A DNA stretch of 64,000 bases from Glaciimonas sp. PCH181 (lineage in GTDB: Bacteria > Pseudomonadota > Gammaproteobacteria > Burkholderiales > Burkholderiaceae_D), in assembly GCF_003056055.1 (NCBI RefSeq), contig NZ_PYFP01000001.1, forward strand, positions 248,001 through 312,000. Direction: 5' to 3'. This document shows positions 28,631 to 37,050 of the stretch, piece after piece (the first letter of the stretch is position 1; every line of letters starts with the position of its first letter). The translations under genes were made by a program, and so were the position numbers. The notes beneath the pieces are model-generated. The model made no database searches. It saw nothing but the letters and a program-made list of their open reading frames with translations, and was not told the DNA's origin.

Positions 28631-29542
28631 ATGGAAAAAATAAAATGCGCACTGATCGGCCCCGGCAATATAGGCACCGATCTTTTGTATAAACTCAGCC
28701 GCAGTCCTTATCTGGAGCCGGTCTGGATGGTCGGCATCGATCCCAATTCGGAAGGGCTGGCACGTGCGCGTGACATGGGGCTAAAAGTGACTGCCAATGG
28801 CGTCGATGGCTTGCTGCCGCATGTGAAAGCGGACGACATCCGGATCGCATTCGATGCCACCTCCGCTTATGTGCATGCAGAAAATTCGCGCAAGCTCAAT
28901 GAACTTGGCGTGCTGATGATCGATCTGACGCCAGCGGCAATCGGGCCTTTTTGCGTGCCCCCGGTGAACTTGCCAGAACAAGTCGGCAAGCGTGAAATGA
29001 ACGTCAACATGGTCACGTGCGGTGGTCAGGCGACCATCCCGATGGTGTATGCAGTATCGCGTGTGCAGCCTGTTGCTTACGGTGAAATCGTCGCGACCGT
29101 ATCATCGCGCTCGGTCGGTCCCGGCACCCGCAAGAATATCGATGAATTCACTCAAACTACTGCCAGAGCGGTGGAGCAGGTCGGCGGTGCCAAAGAAGGC
29201 AAGGCGATCATCATCATCAATCCAGCCGAGCCGCCGCTGATCATGCGCGACACCATTCACTGCCTGACCGAAGATGAACCCGACCAACAAGCGATCACAG
29301 AATCGGTGCATCGCATGCTGGCTGAAGTGCAAAAATATGTGCCCGGCTACAAGCTCAAAAACGGTCCTGTATTTGATGGCAAGCGCGTATCGATTTTCAT
29401 GGAAGTCGAAGGACTTGGCGACTTTCTGCCGAAGTACGCAGGCAACCTTGACATCATGACCGCCGCCGCTGCCCGCACCGCCGAAATGTTTGCGCAGGAA
29501 ATGCTGGCCGGTAAATTGTCGCTGGCCTCTGTGCCCGCATAA
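28631..29542 (+). CDS. dmpF: Acetaldehyde dehydrogenase (acylating)
   Basis: The 303-residue enzyme oxidises acetaldehyde with CoA and NAD+ to acetyl-CoA. It has the nucleotide-binding motif [15 protein letters not shown], the catalytic Cys in [13 protein letters not shown], and the [14 protein letters not shown] and NVNMVTCGG blocks of the DmpF/MhpF family. It works in a complex with the aldolase encoded next, channelling acetaldehyde. ATG at 28631 follows aagga at good spacing; GTG at 28616 is less likely. Confidence 0.94.
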   Translation: MEKIKCALIGPGNIGTDLLYKLSRSPYLEPVWMVGIDPNSEGLARARDMGLKVTANGVDGLLPHVKADDIRIAFDATSAYVHAENSRKLNELGVLMIDLTPAAIGPFCVPPVNLPEQVGKREMNVNMVTCGGQATIPMVYAVSRVQPVAYGEIVATVSSRSVGPGTRKNIDEFTQTTARAVEQVGGAKEGKAIIIINPAEPPLIMRDTIHCLTEDEPDQQAITESVHRMLAEVQKYVPGYKLKNGPVFDGKRVSIFMEVEGLGDFLPKYAGNLDIMTAAAARTAEMFAQEMLAGKLSLASVPA

Positions 29543-29555
29543 AGGAGACTCAATT

Positions 29556-30611
29556 ATGAATTTGCAAGGAAAACGCATCACTCTCCACGACATGTCGTTG
29601 CGCGATGGCATGCATCCCAAACGCCATCAGATTTCGCTGGATCAAATGATCGCAGTCGCCAAAGGGCTGGATGCGGCAGGCGTGCCGTTGATTGAGATTA
29701 CGCATGGCGATGGCCTCGGCGGCGCGTCGGTCAACTACGGCTTTGCTGCGCATTCCGATGAAGAATATCTGCGCACCGTGATTCCGCATTTGAAGCAAGC
29801 CAAGGTTTCGGCGCTACTGATTCCCGGTATCGGCACGGTCAAACATTTGCAACTGGCATACGATTGCGGCGCCAGCACCATCCGCGTTGCCACCCACTGT
29901 AGCGAAGCGGATGTCTCTGAACAGCATATCGCCTACGGCCGCAAGCTCGGCATGGATACGGTCGGCTTTTTGATGATGGCGCATATGCTCGATGCCGCAA
30001 GTCTGGTCAAACAGGCGCTGCTGATGGAATCTTATGGCGCCAATTGCATCTACATCACAGATTCAGCCGGATACATGCTGCCCGACGACGTACGGGTACG
30101 CATCGATGCGGTGCGTCAGGCACTCAAACCAGAAACAGAACTCGGCTTTCATGGCCATCACAACCTCGGCATGGCGATTGCCAACTCGATCACGGCAATC
30201 GAAGCAGGTGCCAACCGCATCGACGGTTCCGCTGCTGGCCTGGGTGCCGGGGCGGGCAACACGCCGCTGGAAGTGTTCAATGCCGTATGCGATCGCATGG
30301 GCATCATCACTGGCGTGGACGTCTTCAAGTTGTCGGACGTGGCCGAAGATCTGGTCTATCCGATGATGGAACATATCGTGCGGGTCGATCGTGATTCGCT
30401 GGCCCTTGGCTATGCTGGTGTGTATTCGTCCTTCCTGTTGTTCGCCAAGCGGGCCGAAGCAAAATACGGCATTGCCGCGCGTGACATTCTGGTCGAACTG
30501 GGCAAGCGCAAGACCGTCGGCGGTCAGGAAGATATGATTGAAGACATGGCGCTAGAACTGGTGCGCAATAAACAAGACGCGGCAAGCGCGGGCGTAAAGG
30601 AAACCGTATGA
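29556..30611 (+). CDS. dmpG: 4-hydroxy-2-oxovalerate aldolase
   Basis: A 351-residue TIM-barrel aldolase (DmpG/MhpE) cleaving 4-hydroxy-2-oxovalerate to pyruvate and acetaldehyde. The start [15 protein letters not shown] carries the catalytic Arg-Asp pair and base His; [12 protein letters not shown] and [12 protein letters not shown] carry the metal-binding His residues. The C-terminal domain ([16 protein letters not shown]) contacts DmpF. ATG at 29556 has a strong AAAGGAG site. It overlaps the decarboxylase start by ATGA, so the two are translationally coupled. Confidence 0.95.
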   Translation: MNLQGKRITLHDMSLRDGMHPKRHQISLDQMIAVAKGLDAAGVPLIEITHGDGLGGASVNYGFAAHSDEEYLRTVIPHLKQAKVSALLIPGIGTVKHLQLAYDCGASTIRVATHCSEADVSEQHIAYGRKLGMDTVGFLMMAHMLDAASLVKQALLMESYGANCIYITDSAGYMLPDDVRVRIDAVRQALKPETELGFHGHHNLGMAIANSITAIEAGANRIDGSAAGLGAGAGNTPLEVFNAVCDRMGIITGVDVFKLSDVAEDLVYPMMEHIVRVDRDSLALGYAGVYSSFLLFAKRAEAKYGIAARDILVELGKRKTVGGQEDMIEDMALELVRNKQDAASAGVKETV

Positions 30612-31396
30612 AACTGACTGCAAGCCAAATCGCCGAACTGGCGGAATATCTTGAATCCGCGCATCTGGAACGGCATGAAGTGGTGAAGATTACCGACCGC
30701 TATCCAGATATAGACATCAAAGACGCCTACGCGATTCAAAATAAGATCAAGGAGCGCAAGCTGGCACGCGGCGAAATAATCGTCGGCCTGAAATGCGGTC
30801 TGACGTCATATGCGAAGATGCGGCAAATGGGGGTGGAAACGCCGATATACGGCTTCATGACGGATTCTTATGTGGTGCAGGACGCTAGCGAAATCAAAAT
30901 GTCGGATCTGATTCATCCCAAGATCGAACCGGAAATCGCCTTCTTCCTGAAGGCACCGCTGCGTGGCCCCGGCTGCCATATTGGCAACGTACTAGCCGCT
31001 ACCGATTTTGTGATGCCTGCAATCGAAGTGATCGATTCGCGTTACCTGGATTTCAAGTTTGACCTGGTTAGCGTCATCGCCGACAACACCTCAGCCACGC
31101 GTTTCATCGTCGGCGGCAAAGCCACCTCGGTCAAAGATCTCGATTTAGCTACGTTGGGTGTGGTGCTGGAAAAGAATGGCAGGGTCGAGATGGTCGGTGC
31201 CGGTGCAGCGGTAGTCGGCCATCCGGCCACCGCAGTGGCGATGCTGGCCAACCATTTGGCAGAGAGTGGTGAGGAAATTCCAGCTGGCGCGATCATTCTC
31301 TCGGGCGGTATCACCGAAGCGATTCCGGTGCAGGCTGGCGACAGTATTTCGTTGCAGGTGCAAAGCTTGGGTGGCGTCAGCGTGCGCTTTGTATAA
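30608..31396 (+). CDS. dmpH: 2-oxo-3-hexenedioate decarboxylase (4-oxalocrotonate decarboxylase)
   Basis: This 262-residue member of the hydratase/decarboxylase family converts 2-oxo-3-hexenedioate to 2-oxopent-4-enoate plus CO2, and normally forms a complex with the hydratase DmpE. Supporting blocks are [61 protein letters not shown] and [15 protein letters not shown]. The spacing [18 protein letters not shown] separates it from the hydratase subgroup. It is the last gene of the operon; repeats and a terminator follow. Confidence 0.92.
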   Translation: MKLTASQIAELAEYLESAHLERHEVVKITDRYPDIDIKDAYAIQNKIKERKLARGEIIVGLKCGLTSYAKMRQMGVETPIYGFMTDSYVVQDASEIKMSDLIHPKIEPEIAFFLKAPLRGPGCHIGNVLAATDFVMPAIEVIDSRYLDFKFDLVSVIADNTSATRFIVGGKATSVKDLDLATLGVVLEKNGRVEMVGAGAAVVGHPATAVAMLANHLAESGEEIPAGAIILSGGITEAIPVQAGDSISLQVQSLGGVSVRFV

Positions 31397-31475
31397 GTCT
31401 AATTTATAAGCATTGTTTGTAAGCTTTGTTTGTAAGCTTTGTTGTAAGGCTGGTTTATAAACCTTATTTTATAAG
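31388..31475 (+). repeat. Degenerate 13-bp tandem repeats after dmpH
   Basis: About six imperfect units of the form TTTRTAAGCNTTG run from the dmpH stop codon (TTTGTATAAG) to about 31475. Two adjacent units (TTTGTAAGCTTTG) are identical. The unit resembles the end of the gene, suggesting slippage-driven expansion of its 3' end. Confidence 0.6.
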
Positions 31476-31510
31476 CAGTGTCACGACGACTTTGCTGACT
31501 GCGACACAAC

Positions 31511-31541
31511 AAAAAAGGAGAGCCATTTAGCTCTCTTTTTT
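31511..31541. terminator. Intrinsic terminator, right border of the catabolic island
   Basis: A GGAGAGC/GCTCTCT stem with a CATTTA loop flanked by six A and six T terminates dmpH (plus) and the convergent IclR gene (minus). It is nearly identical to the hairpin at 24137-24168. Confidence 0.85.
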
Positions 31542-31591
31542 GTTGTCATCAGCGCCGATATGATCGCCAACTTGATAAAAAACTCACCCGT

Positions 31592-32446
31592 CTAAAACAG
31601 CGCATTGGCAATCTTCGCACCCAGTGCATTCAGCGCTTTTCCCAAGACAATAATCCCTGCTTGATCAAATTGATTGCGAAACATAAACGCCGAAACGGTA
31701 AACGCAATCGCGCCGGTCGCATCATAAATCGGGGCCGCCACGACGACGATGCCGCGCGCAAAGTTACCATCATCGATGGCATACCCAAGGCGTCTGGCTT
31801 CCTGCACCTCGCTCCAATAGGTTTCAAACGTCAGCGATTCTGACCAGCGGATATTGTTAAAAGCCTCGCGCACGACGCTTTCGCTGACATCAGGCTGGCC
31901 TGCAAAAATGCGTCCGCTAGCGCCCATGATGTAAGGCAGGCGCTGGCCTTCTGCCATATCGATGCGAAGATTCGTGGGACTAAGCGCGGAACTGACCAGC
32001 ACGATGCGATCAATCCCAATCGGCCGCCACAGCGTGACCGTGACCTCAAAACGCGCAGCAAAATCACGCATCAACGGTTTCGCCACCTCGATCCGTTGCC
32101 CTTGTGTGACAAACTGGCCGACCAATTTAGCAAGGCCGATACCGGGCGTATACGTCTTTGATAAAGGATCGAACGCGGCCACGTTCTCGGATACTAGCGT
32201 ACGCAAGATATTGAAGCAGGTACTCTGATTAATCCCAAGATGGCGGGCGATATCGACGGCACGCTCCGGATCACCGGTCATGGTCAGATAACGCAGAATG
32301 TGCAACGCATTGATGACCGGTTTCACCATCGTCATCCCACTGGCAGTCTTGGGCGCGGTGTCCTCGCTTTCATCGGCCTGTGCCGTAGTGGCAGCAGACC
32401 GCCTGGGCGCTTTTAATGCGGCTATATCTTGGCTTACTTCTTTCAT
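31592..32446 (-). CDS. IclR-family transcriptional regulator
   Basis: The protein has about 284 residues when started at the ATG at 32446; a TTG 57 bp upstream would add an arginine-rich extension that looks non-coding. The winged helix-turn-helix (residues about 40-100: ALHILRYLTMTGDPERAVDIA and INQSTCFNILRTLV) is followed by the effector domain (e.g. GRIFAGQPDVS and FARGIVVVAAPIYD). It is convergent with the meta-cleavage operon, and is a second candidate regulator for it. Confidence 0.87.
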   Translation of the reverse strand: MKEVSQDIAALKAPRRSAATTAQADESEDTAPKTASGMTMVKPVINALHILRYLTMTGDPERAVDIARHLGINQSTCFNILRTLVSENVAAFDPLSKTYTPGIGLAKLVGQFVTQGQRIEVAKPLMRDFAARFEVTVTLWRPIGIDRIVLVSSALSPTNLRIDMAEGQRLPYIMGASGRIFAGQPDVSESVVREAFNNIRWSESLTFETYWSEVQEARRLGYAIDDGNFARGIVVVAAPIYDATGAIAFTVSAFMFRNQFDQAGIIVLGKALNALGAKIANALF

Positions 32447-32702
32447 ACGGTTTGCTCTGGTCAATATGTGGCGCGAAAGCGGGAACCGGCGATGCCGGTG
32501 CAATTGCGCAAGGGCGCAGATTTACCCGCTATTCTATATTGAAAATAGCATTTCGATACACGCTTTTCTACTTGTTAACTACTAGTGGATGGCCTTAGGG
32601 CGTTTCTCATGCTGCTATCCACTGTTGTATTAACTAGTCTGGCAAGTCCTGCGCATTGCCGATTTCGGCCATAAATCGACCATTCGGTTTATTTATCGTC
32701 GA

Positions 32703-32990
32703 TTATTGCGGCGTCCATACAACGTGAACACCTTCCGGTCCGCGCAATTGCACCCCACGAATCACCGGCCTTGGGTAGGCAGGATCAAAGCGCAGGTCAG
32801 GCATCAAATCCAGCATCGCATTCAATGCGACCTCGATTTCTGCTTTTGCGATAAACAGGCCAACGCACATATGTGGCCCGAAACCAAAGCCGAATGACAT
32901 CTTGGCAGGGCGATCAATGCTGAAAGTATCACCATCTTCAAATACCGCATCGTCACGATTCGCCGATGCTGTGGCTATGGTCTGTGCGCA
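32703..32990 (-). pseudogene. Cytochrome P450 C-terminal relic
   Basis: Read leftwards: ASANRDDAVFEDGDTFSIDR, then PAKMSFGFGFGPHMCVG, LFIAKAEIEVALNAMLDLMP and stop. F-G-x-G-x-H-x-C-x-G is the P450 heme-binding loop with the axial Cys, and ANRD precedes it as in bacterial CYPs. Only the last 95 or so residues remain of about 400. The 5' end is cut where an oppositely oriented ferredoxin relic begins, implying a rearrangement. It cannot make a functional monooxygenase. Confidence 0.85.
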
Positions 32991-32996
32991 ACCCTT

Positions 32997-33140
32997 TGTC
33001 CGGAGGTATTCAAGCTCGATGCCGAGGGTTTGGTCTATGTAGAAAGCGAATTTATCCCCGTCGGCTTCGAAAATGAAGCCAAAGACGGTGCGGCCGCTTG
33101 TCCCGCAGAAGCGATCATCATCGAGACCGTGACAGCCTAA
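32997..33140 (+). pseudogene. 3Fe-4S/4Fe-4S ferredoxin C-terminal relic
   Basis: The frame reads CPEVFKLDAEGLVYVE, SEFIPVGFENEAKDGAAACP, AEAIIIETVTA, stop. This is the C-terminal two-thirds of a P450-type single-cluster ferredoxin, with the first C-P-E-V-F and final A-C-P-A-x-A-I cluster motifs. The N-terminus and its cysteines are missing. No start codon or ribosome binding site is available. It lies head-to-head with the P450 relic; both may come from one former monooxygenase system. Confidence 0.8.
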
Positions 33141-33209
33141 AAAATTGATGGTGGATGCAGTCGTTCGCCGATTCAGTCTCTATTTCAACATTGAGTTTCA
33201 GGAGCATGC

Positions 33210-33968
33210 ATGACACGTCTTTCAGGAAAAGTAGCGCTCATTTCGGGCACTGGCGGCGGCCAGGGACGTGTTGCTGCGTTGCGTTTCGCGCGCGAAGGTA
33301 CGACGGTTGTTGGCTGTGATGCATTTGTCGAAGGTCATGAAGAAACAAAAAGATTGTTACGCGCAGAAGGGTTCGAACTCTACGGCGCTGCGCCAGTGGA
33401 TTTGGGCGATCCTATGCAAGCGCAAGCGTGGATAGAAAACGCCGCTGCCGAGCATGGCCAGATCGACATTTTTTATAACAACGCCTCTTCCGCTAAATTC
33501 GCGCCCATTGCAGAAATGTCGATTGAAGACTGGCGTTCTACGATGCGTAACGAGATCGATCTCATCTTTTACACGACCAAATATGCGTGGAAATATCTGG
33601 TACAACGCAAAGGCGTCGTCATCAATATTTCTTCCACGGCAGCATGGGGCGGCTCAAAAATTGCGGGCATCGCCGCGCACTCTGCGGCCAAAGGCGCGGT
33701 GGTTTCGTTCACGCGACAACTCGCCGTAGAAGGTGCGCCGGTCGGTATTCGTGCGGTGTCTATCAGCCTGGGTTTTGTGACCACGCCGGGAACTCGCGCG
33801 TTTATGGAAAACCCCGCTGCACGCAAAGCATTACTAGATGGCGTGCTGATGGACAGACCGGGCGAGTCGGACGAAATCGTTGCGATGGCCTTGTTTGTCG
33901 CCTCCGACGAATCCTCATTTATGACAGGTTCGGACATTGTTATCGATGGTGGTTTGCTGGCGATTTGA
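33210..33968 (+). CDS. SDR-family oxidoreductase with His in place of catalytic Tyr
   Basis: A 252-residue classical SDR: cofactor motif SGTGGGQGR (residues about 12-20), YNNASS in place of NNAG, the Ser in INISSTAAWGG, and AAHSAAKGA where the family normally has Y-x-x-x-K. The catalytic Tyr position is His; Lys is kept. C-terminal MTGSDIVIDGG is normal. The ribosome binding site (ttcaggag) is clear. The surrounding P450, ferredoxin, extradiol dioxygenase and FAH relics suggest it once served a ring-degradation pathway. The altered active site may mean a distinct subfamily chemistry or loss of activity. Confidence 0.85.
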   Translation: MTRLSGKVALISGTGGGQGRVAALRFAREGTTVVGCDAFVEGHEETKRLLRAEGFELYGAAPVDLGDPMQAQAWIENAAAEHGQIDIFYNNASSAKFAPIAEMSIEDWRSTMRNEIDLIFYTTKYAWKYLVQRKGVVINISSTAAWGGSKIAGIAAHSAAKGAVVSFTRQLAVEGAPVGIRAVSISLGFVTTPGTRAFMENPAARKALLDGVLMDRPGESDEIVAMALFVASDESSFMTGSDIVIDGGLLAI

Positions 33969-34050
33969 CGCCGCCGTGTTCGTAGCTGAAGACGCATCAT
34001 CGCAATTTGCAAAACTAAAAAAATAAGCAGCATCCTTAAAGGTGTAACGC

Positions 34051-34215
34051 ATGGATATTATTGGCATCGGCTATCTTGGATTTGAGACCGCCAAGATAGA
34101 AGAATGGCGTGATTACGGCCCCAGCGTCATGGGCTATCAGATCGGAAAATCGCCAGAATCAGATCCTGATTCACTGTATTTCCGCACCGATGACCGTCGG
34201 CATCGTTTGGCGTGA
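34051..34215 (+). pseudogene. Extradiol dioxygenase (BphC/HsaC type) N-terminal relic
   Basis: ATG at 34051, preceded by taaagg, opens a 54-codon frame: MDIIGIGYLGFETAKIEEWR, DYGPSVMGYQIG and YFRTDDRRHRLA, then TGA. This matches the first module of type I extradiol (VOC-fold) dioxygenases, in particular the G-Y-L-G-F, W-x-x-(F/Y)-G and R-x-D-D-R-x-H-R blocks. The remaining 240 or so residues, including the iron ligands, are gone. The next sequence is a beheaded FAH-family gene, so a deletion fused the two. Confidence 0.82.
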
Positions 34216-34218
34216 CGT

Positions 34219-34806
34219 TTGCTGGCACCGGTCAATCCGGGGGCGCGGGTGTTTGGCGTTGGTCTGAATTACCTGACGCATTTGACGCGTCTTGGCCGTA
34301 AAGAAGCGCCGCCGCATACTATCGCTTATATCAAGCCGGACGGCGCCATCATTCATCCTGGCGATGAGATTCAATATCCGGCGATTACCCGGCAGCTTGA
34401 TTATGAAGTTGAGTTGGTGGCGGTGGTGGCGAAGCCGTTGGGCGACACGCCCCATGCCAGCGCGTGTTTGCTGGGCTTCACGGTCGGTAACGATATTAGC
34501 GCGCGGGATGCGGGTAAGCAGTTGGGATCGTTGGATTTGTTTACGCAGAAGGCGCTTGATCGGACTGCGCCTATCGGTCCCTGGATTACGACGCTGGATG
34601 CATTGGGTGGCGCGGGTCAGCCGCAGCTGGATATTTCGCTGCGTATTAATGGAGAATTGCGGCAGAGTGATAATAGTCGCGAGATGATTTTTCCGATGGA
34701 TGAATTGTTGAATTTTTTGGATGCGCGAATTGAGTTACGGCCAGGGGATTTGATTTTTACTGGGTCGACTTGTGGGGTTGGTTTGGAGGATGGGCGGTTT
34801 TGGTGA
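34219..34806 (+). pseudogene. Fumarylacetoacetate hydrolase family protein, truncated at both ends
   Basis: The 195-residue frame holds the core of an FAH/MhpD-like hydrolase: GVGLNYLTHLTRLGRKEAP, YIKPDGAIIHPGDEI, the metal-binding DYEVELVAVV, GFTVGNDISARD, DLFTQKALDRTAPIGPW and DLIFTGSTCGVGLEDGRF. It starts directly at the junction with the dioxygenase relic (TTG at 34219, no ribosome binding site), missing about 70 N-terminal residues, and a stop follows GRFW before the family's usual end. The metal site is intact, but expression and folding are doubtful. Confidence 0.78.
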
Positions 34807-35188
34807 TGCCATGGCGCCGATCATACTGCGGTTTTCTTATGGCTTGTATTTGAGACCAGTTGCTCTTCCAAATCACCGCACGTCCGCAATGAGGTGAGCC
34901 CGGCCTGCCGTGATCGGCTCAAATCTGCCACTGGGTGCGGTCACTAGGCTTCGATGGTATGTCCAACAGTTCTATGCAGAATGCGTTCTTCGTCGGCATT
35001 GGAAGGAAGGGCGGCTTAGGTGGGAAGAGCGGTCGTTGAGGATACATTCTCAACGACCGGCTGATTTTTCAGCAACTTGGTGGGCTGGTCTCGACAGCCG
35101 ATGAAGAACGCGCTATTGAGTACGATTGCAATTAAAGCCCCTGTGCCATTTTTGTTGGGCCGGTACGGCAAAGAAAGGAAATGCCGAT
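34807..35188. other. Intergenic region with a hairpin
   Basis: No gene is recognised in these 382 bp. A perfect 11-bp hairpin (CGGTCGTTGAG at 35030-35040 with its complement at 35049-35059) is followed by GCTGATTTTTC, so it may act as a weak plus-strand terminator. Confidence 0.45.
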
Positions 35189-36085
35189 CTACGGTTGGAG
35201 GACATTTTCAATACTGGACAGCGCATCCATCGTATGGATTAGATGCTCACGCAGGAAGCCTGATGCTTCTTCGTTGCGATCGCGTTCAAGCAATTCAAGA
35301 ATATGTAAATGCTGTTTGCAATGTTCCGTATAGCGTTCCCGGTGCTGCATGGATCGGTACGATAGCAAACGTCGAACACGATTGACGCGTTTGATCGTAT
35401 CGATGAAAAAGGAATTACCTGAAGCCTCAATCAGACATTCGTGATAACGGACACCGCGATCATGTAGTTGGTCCGCAGTGTCCGTTTGAATACCACCATT
35501 CAGCAGGTGAAGCTCTCTGGCACGGCACTCCTCGAGAATTTTTCGATCAAGCTTGTAACCCGGTTCGAGCAGTGCTGCAGGTTCTAGCGCAAGCCGAAGT
35601 CGGTAGGACTGCAGCAAACTGCCAGGCGTCGATAACATTGATGAAAACTCCCATCCGTAGCCTGGCTTACGTTCGGCCCACCCCTCTCGGGCAATACGAC
35701 CCAATACTGCATTGAGTTGCGTTGCCGTCAGCCCATAACGAGTCTTGATTAACTGTTCGGAAAATGCTTGCGGCAATGCGTTCTTTAACAGGTCGTCCGC
35801 AATTTGAAAGTAAGCGCTGCTAACGATATCGGACTCGTCTAACCCCAAGGCACTCACTACTTCTGAGAGAGGCTCGGTGACGGACTTGGCCACGAAGTAA
35901 CCACGATTGTGCTCACGTGTGAGAAATCCCTTTTCGTGCAGCAGGGAAAGTGCAGCACTCACAGGCTGACGAGATACACGAAGGTGATCGGCTAGCATTT
36001 GGGCCGGCAAGTGGCTGCCCACCTCCCAGCCCTGATTCTTTATCAGCTCGACAATCTGTTTTGCAATCGGTGTTTCAGAATTCAT
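35189..36085 (-). CDS. GntR/FadR-type regulator with two winged-helix segments
   Basis: A 298-residue protein, longer than the usual 230-250 for FadR-type GntR proteins. Residues about 5-68 are a GntR winged helix (PAQMLADHLRVSRQPVSAAL, GYFVAKS). Residues about 90-150 look like a second one (AYFQIADDLLKNALPQAFSE; LTATQLNAVLGRIAREGWAE). Residues about 155-290 form an FCD-type all-helical effector domain with His in RGVRYHECLI and LREHLIHTM. It follows the aconitase and binding-protein genes on the same strand and probably regulates that organic-acid island. Confidence 0.85.
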   Translation of the reverse strand: MNSETPIAKQIVELIKNQGWEVGSHLPAQMLADHLRVSRQPVSAALSLLHEKGFLTREHNRGYFVAKSVTEPLSEVVSALGLDESDIVSSAYFQIADDLLKNALPQAFSEQLIKTRYGLTATQLNAVLGRIAREGWAERKPGYGWEFSSMLSTPGSLLQSYRLRLALEPAALLEPGYKLDRKILEECRARELHLLNGGIQTDTADQLHDRGVRYHECLIEASGNSFFIDTIKRVNRVRRLLSYRSMQHRERYTEHCKQHLHILELLERDRNEEASGFLREHLIHTMDALSSIENVLQP

Positions 36086-36228
36086 GACGTTGATCTTGAT
36101 GGAGTGGTAGCAGCTTATCAGAATTCAAGAACCAAACGGATCGTTGATACCACTTGAAAAATATAACGCTGGCGGCAATTTGCTCCACCAGTACCGCGAG
36201 GCAATAATATTGACTTCCAGCCTTTTGA

Positions 36229-36969
36229 TCATTCGACTACCGGCGCCACCGAAGCCCCCTTAATTTTGTGGCGCCGTAAAGCGTCAGCGACGAATCCGCA
36301 TCCCTTCATTTGTTCGACAAAAGCAGCCAGGAAAGCCGAAGCCTCAAGACCTCGACTTTTCGGAACACCCATTGCTTGTTGAATCACCATGAATCTCTGT
36401 TCAAGCAGTCGCAATCCTCCTGCTTTCTTCGCATCTGCTTCCAGTTGTTGTTTGACACCGGCGGCGACTTCGGCTCCTTCCCTCAAGAAAGTCTCGACTA
36501 CGGTCGGCGAGGTCGGCGCACGTATGATAGGTGCGTGTTTCAATTCTCGGGTTAGGTACAGGTCGTAAGCACTGCCGTTGCCAACGACGACGCGATTGTC
36601 AGCGGCATCGACCTGAGCGTTCGTAGTGATCGGAGAACCGTCCTTGACCAGATAGAATCCCTCAATCAATACATAGGGAGCTGTAAAAGCGATATCTGCG
36701 CCGCGCACCGGATCGATAGCAAAGAAACCACAATCAGCTCGTTCGGCAACGACAGCTTCCACCGATTTTCCCGCTGCGTCGAACACAACCAAATTCAGTT
36801 CAGCATCTAGCAATTTCACAAATTCTGTTGCGAGGTCGATCGATACGCCGCTAGGCCGGCCGTCGGCGCCCACATTGGCGAGGATTGGATTGCCAAGATT
36901 TATCGAAGCGCGCAGCTTGCCGGTCGGGGTAAAAGCGTCGCGAATGGCGGCTGATGGTATCAAAGTCAT
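36229..36969 (-). CDS. Periplasmic-binding-protein fold (amino-acid type) without signal peptide
   Basis: The 246-residue protein has the family-3 solute-binding fold: GKLRASINLGNPILANV, GVSIDLATEFVKLLDAELN, ADCGFFAIDPVRGADIAFT, and YVLIEGFYLVKDGSPI. There is no signal peptide: the N-terminus MTLIPSAAIRDAFTPTGK is polar. There are no ABC permease genes nearby. It is therefore probably a cytoplasmic ligand-binding protein or enzyme, in one transcription unit between aconitase and GntR genes. Loss of a signal peptide by a wrong start is unlikely, as no hydrophobic segment lies in frame close upstream. Confidence 0.78.
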   Translation of the reverse strand: MTLIPSAAIRDAFTPTGKLRASINLGNPILANVGADGRPSGVSIDLATEFVKLLDAELNLVVFDAAGKSVEAVVAERADCGFFAIDPVRGADIAFTAPYVLIEGFYLVKDGSPITTNAQVDAADNRVVVGNGSAYDLYLTRELKHAPIIRAPTSPTVVETFLREGAEVAAGVKQQLEADAKKAGGLRLLEQRFMVIQQAMGVPKSRGLEASAFLAAFVEQMKGCGFVADALRRHKIKGASVAPVVE

Positions 36970-37050
36970 GCTAAGGGCTCGCTAAGTTAATGGCGGACAC
37001 CTCCGCCTTGGAGAGAATTACATCATGATTTTTAAAAAATCCGAGTGCTG

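Noticed and set aside
29102..29620. 172-codon minus-strand frame over the aldehyde dehydrogenase gene
   Set aside because: It is antisense to a strongly supported DmpF sequence and has no recognisable domain.
31441..31470. GGTTTATAAACC as a second copy of the 20.4-kb operator
   Set aside because: Only the AT-rich core is shared and it lies within a degenerate tandem repeat at a gene end, not in a promoter.
32703..33140. P450-ferredoxin fusion gene
   Set aside because: The two parts lie on opposite strands and each lacks one end, so they are separate relics.
36229..36969. Complete amino-acid ABC importer
   Set aside because: Only a binding-protein fold is present, without signal peptide, permease or ATPase nearby.
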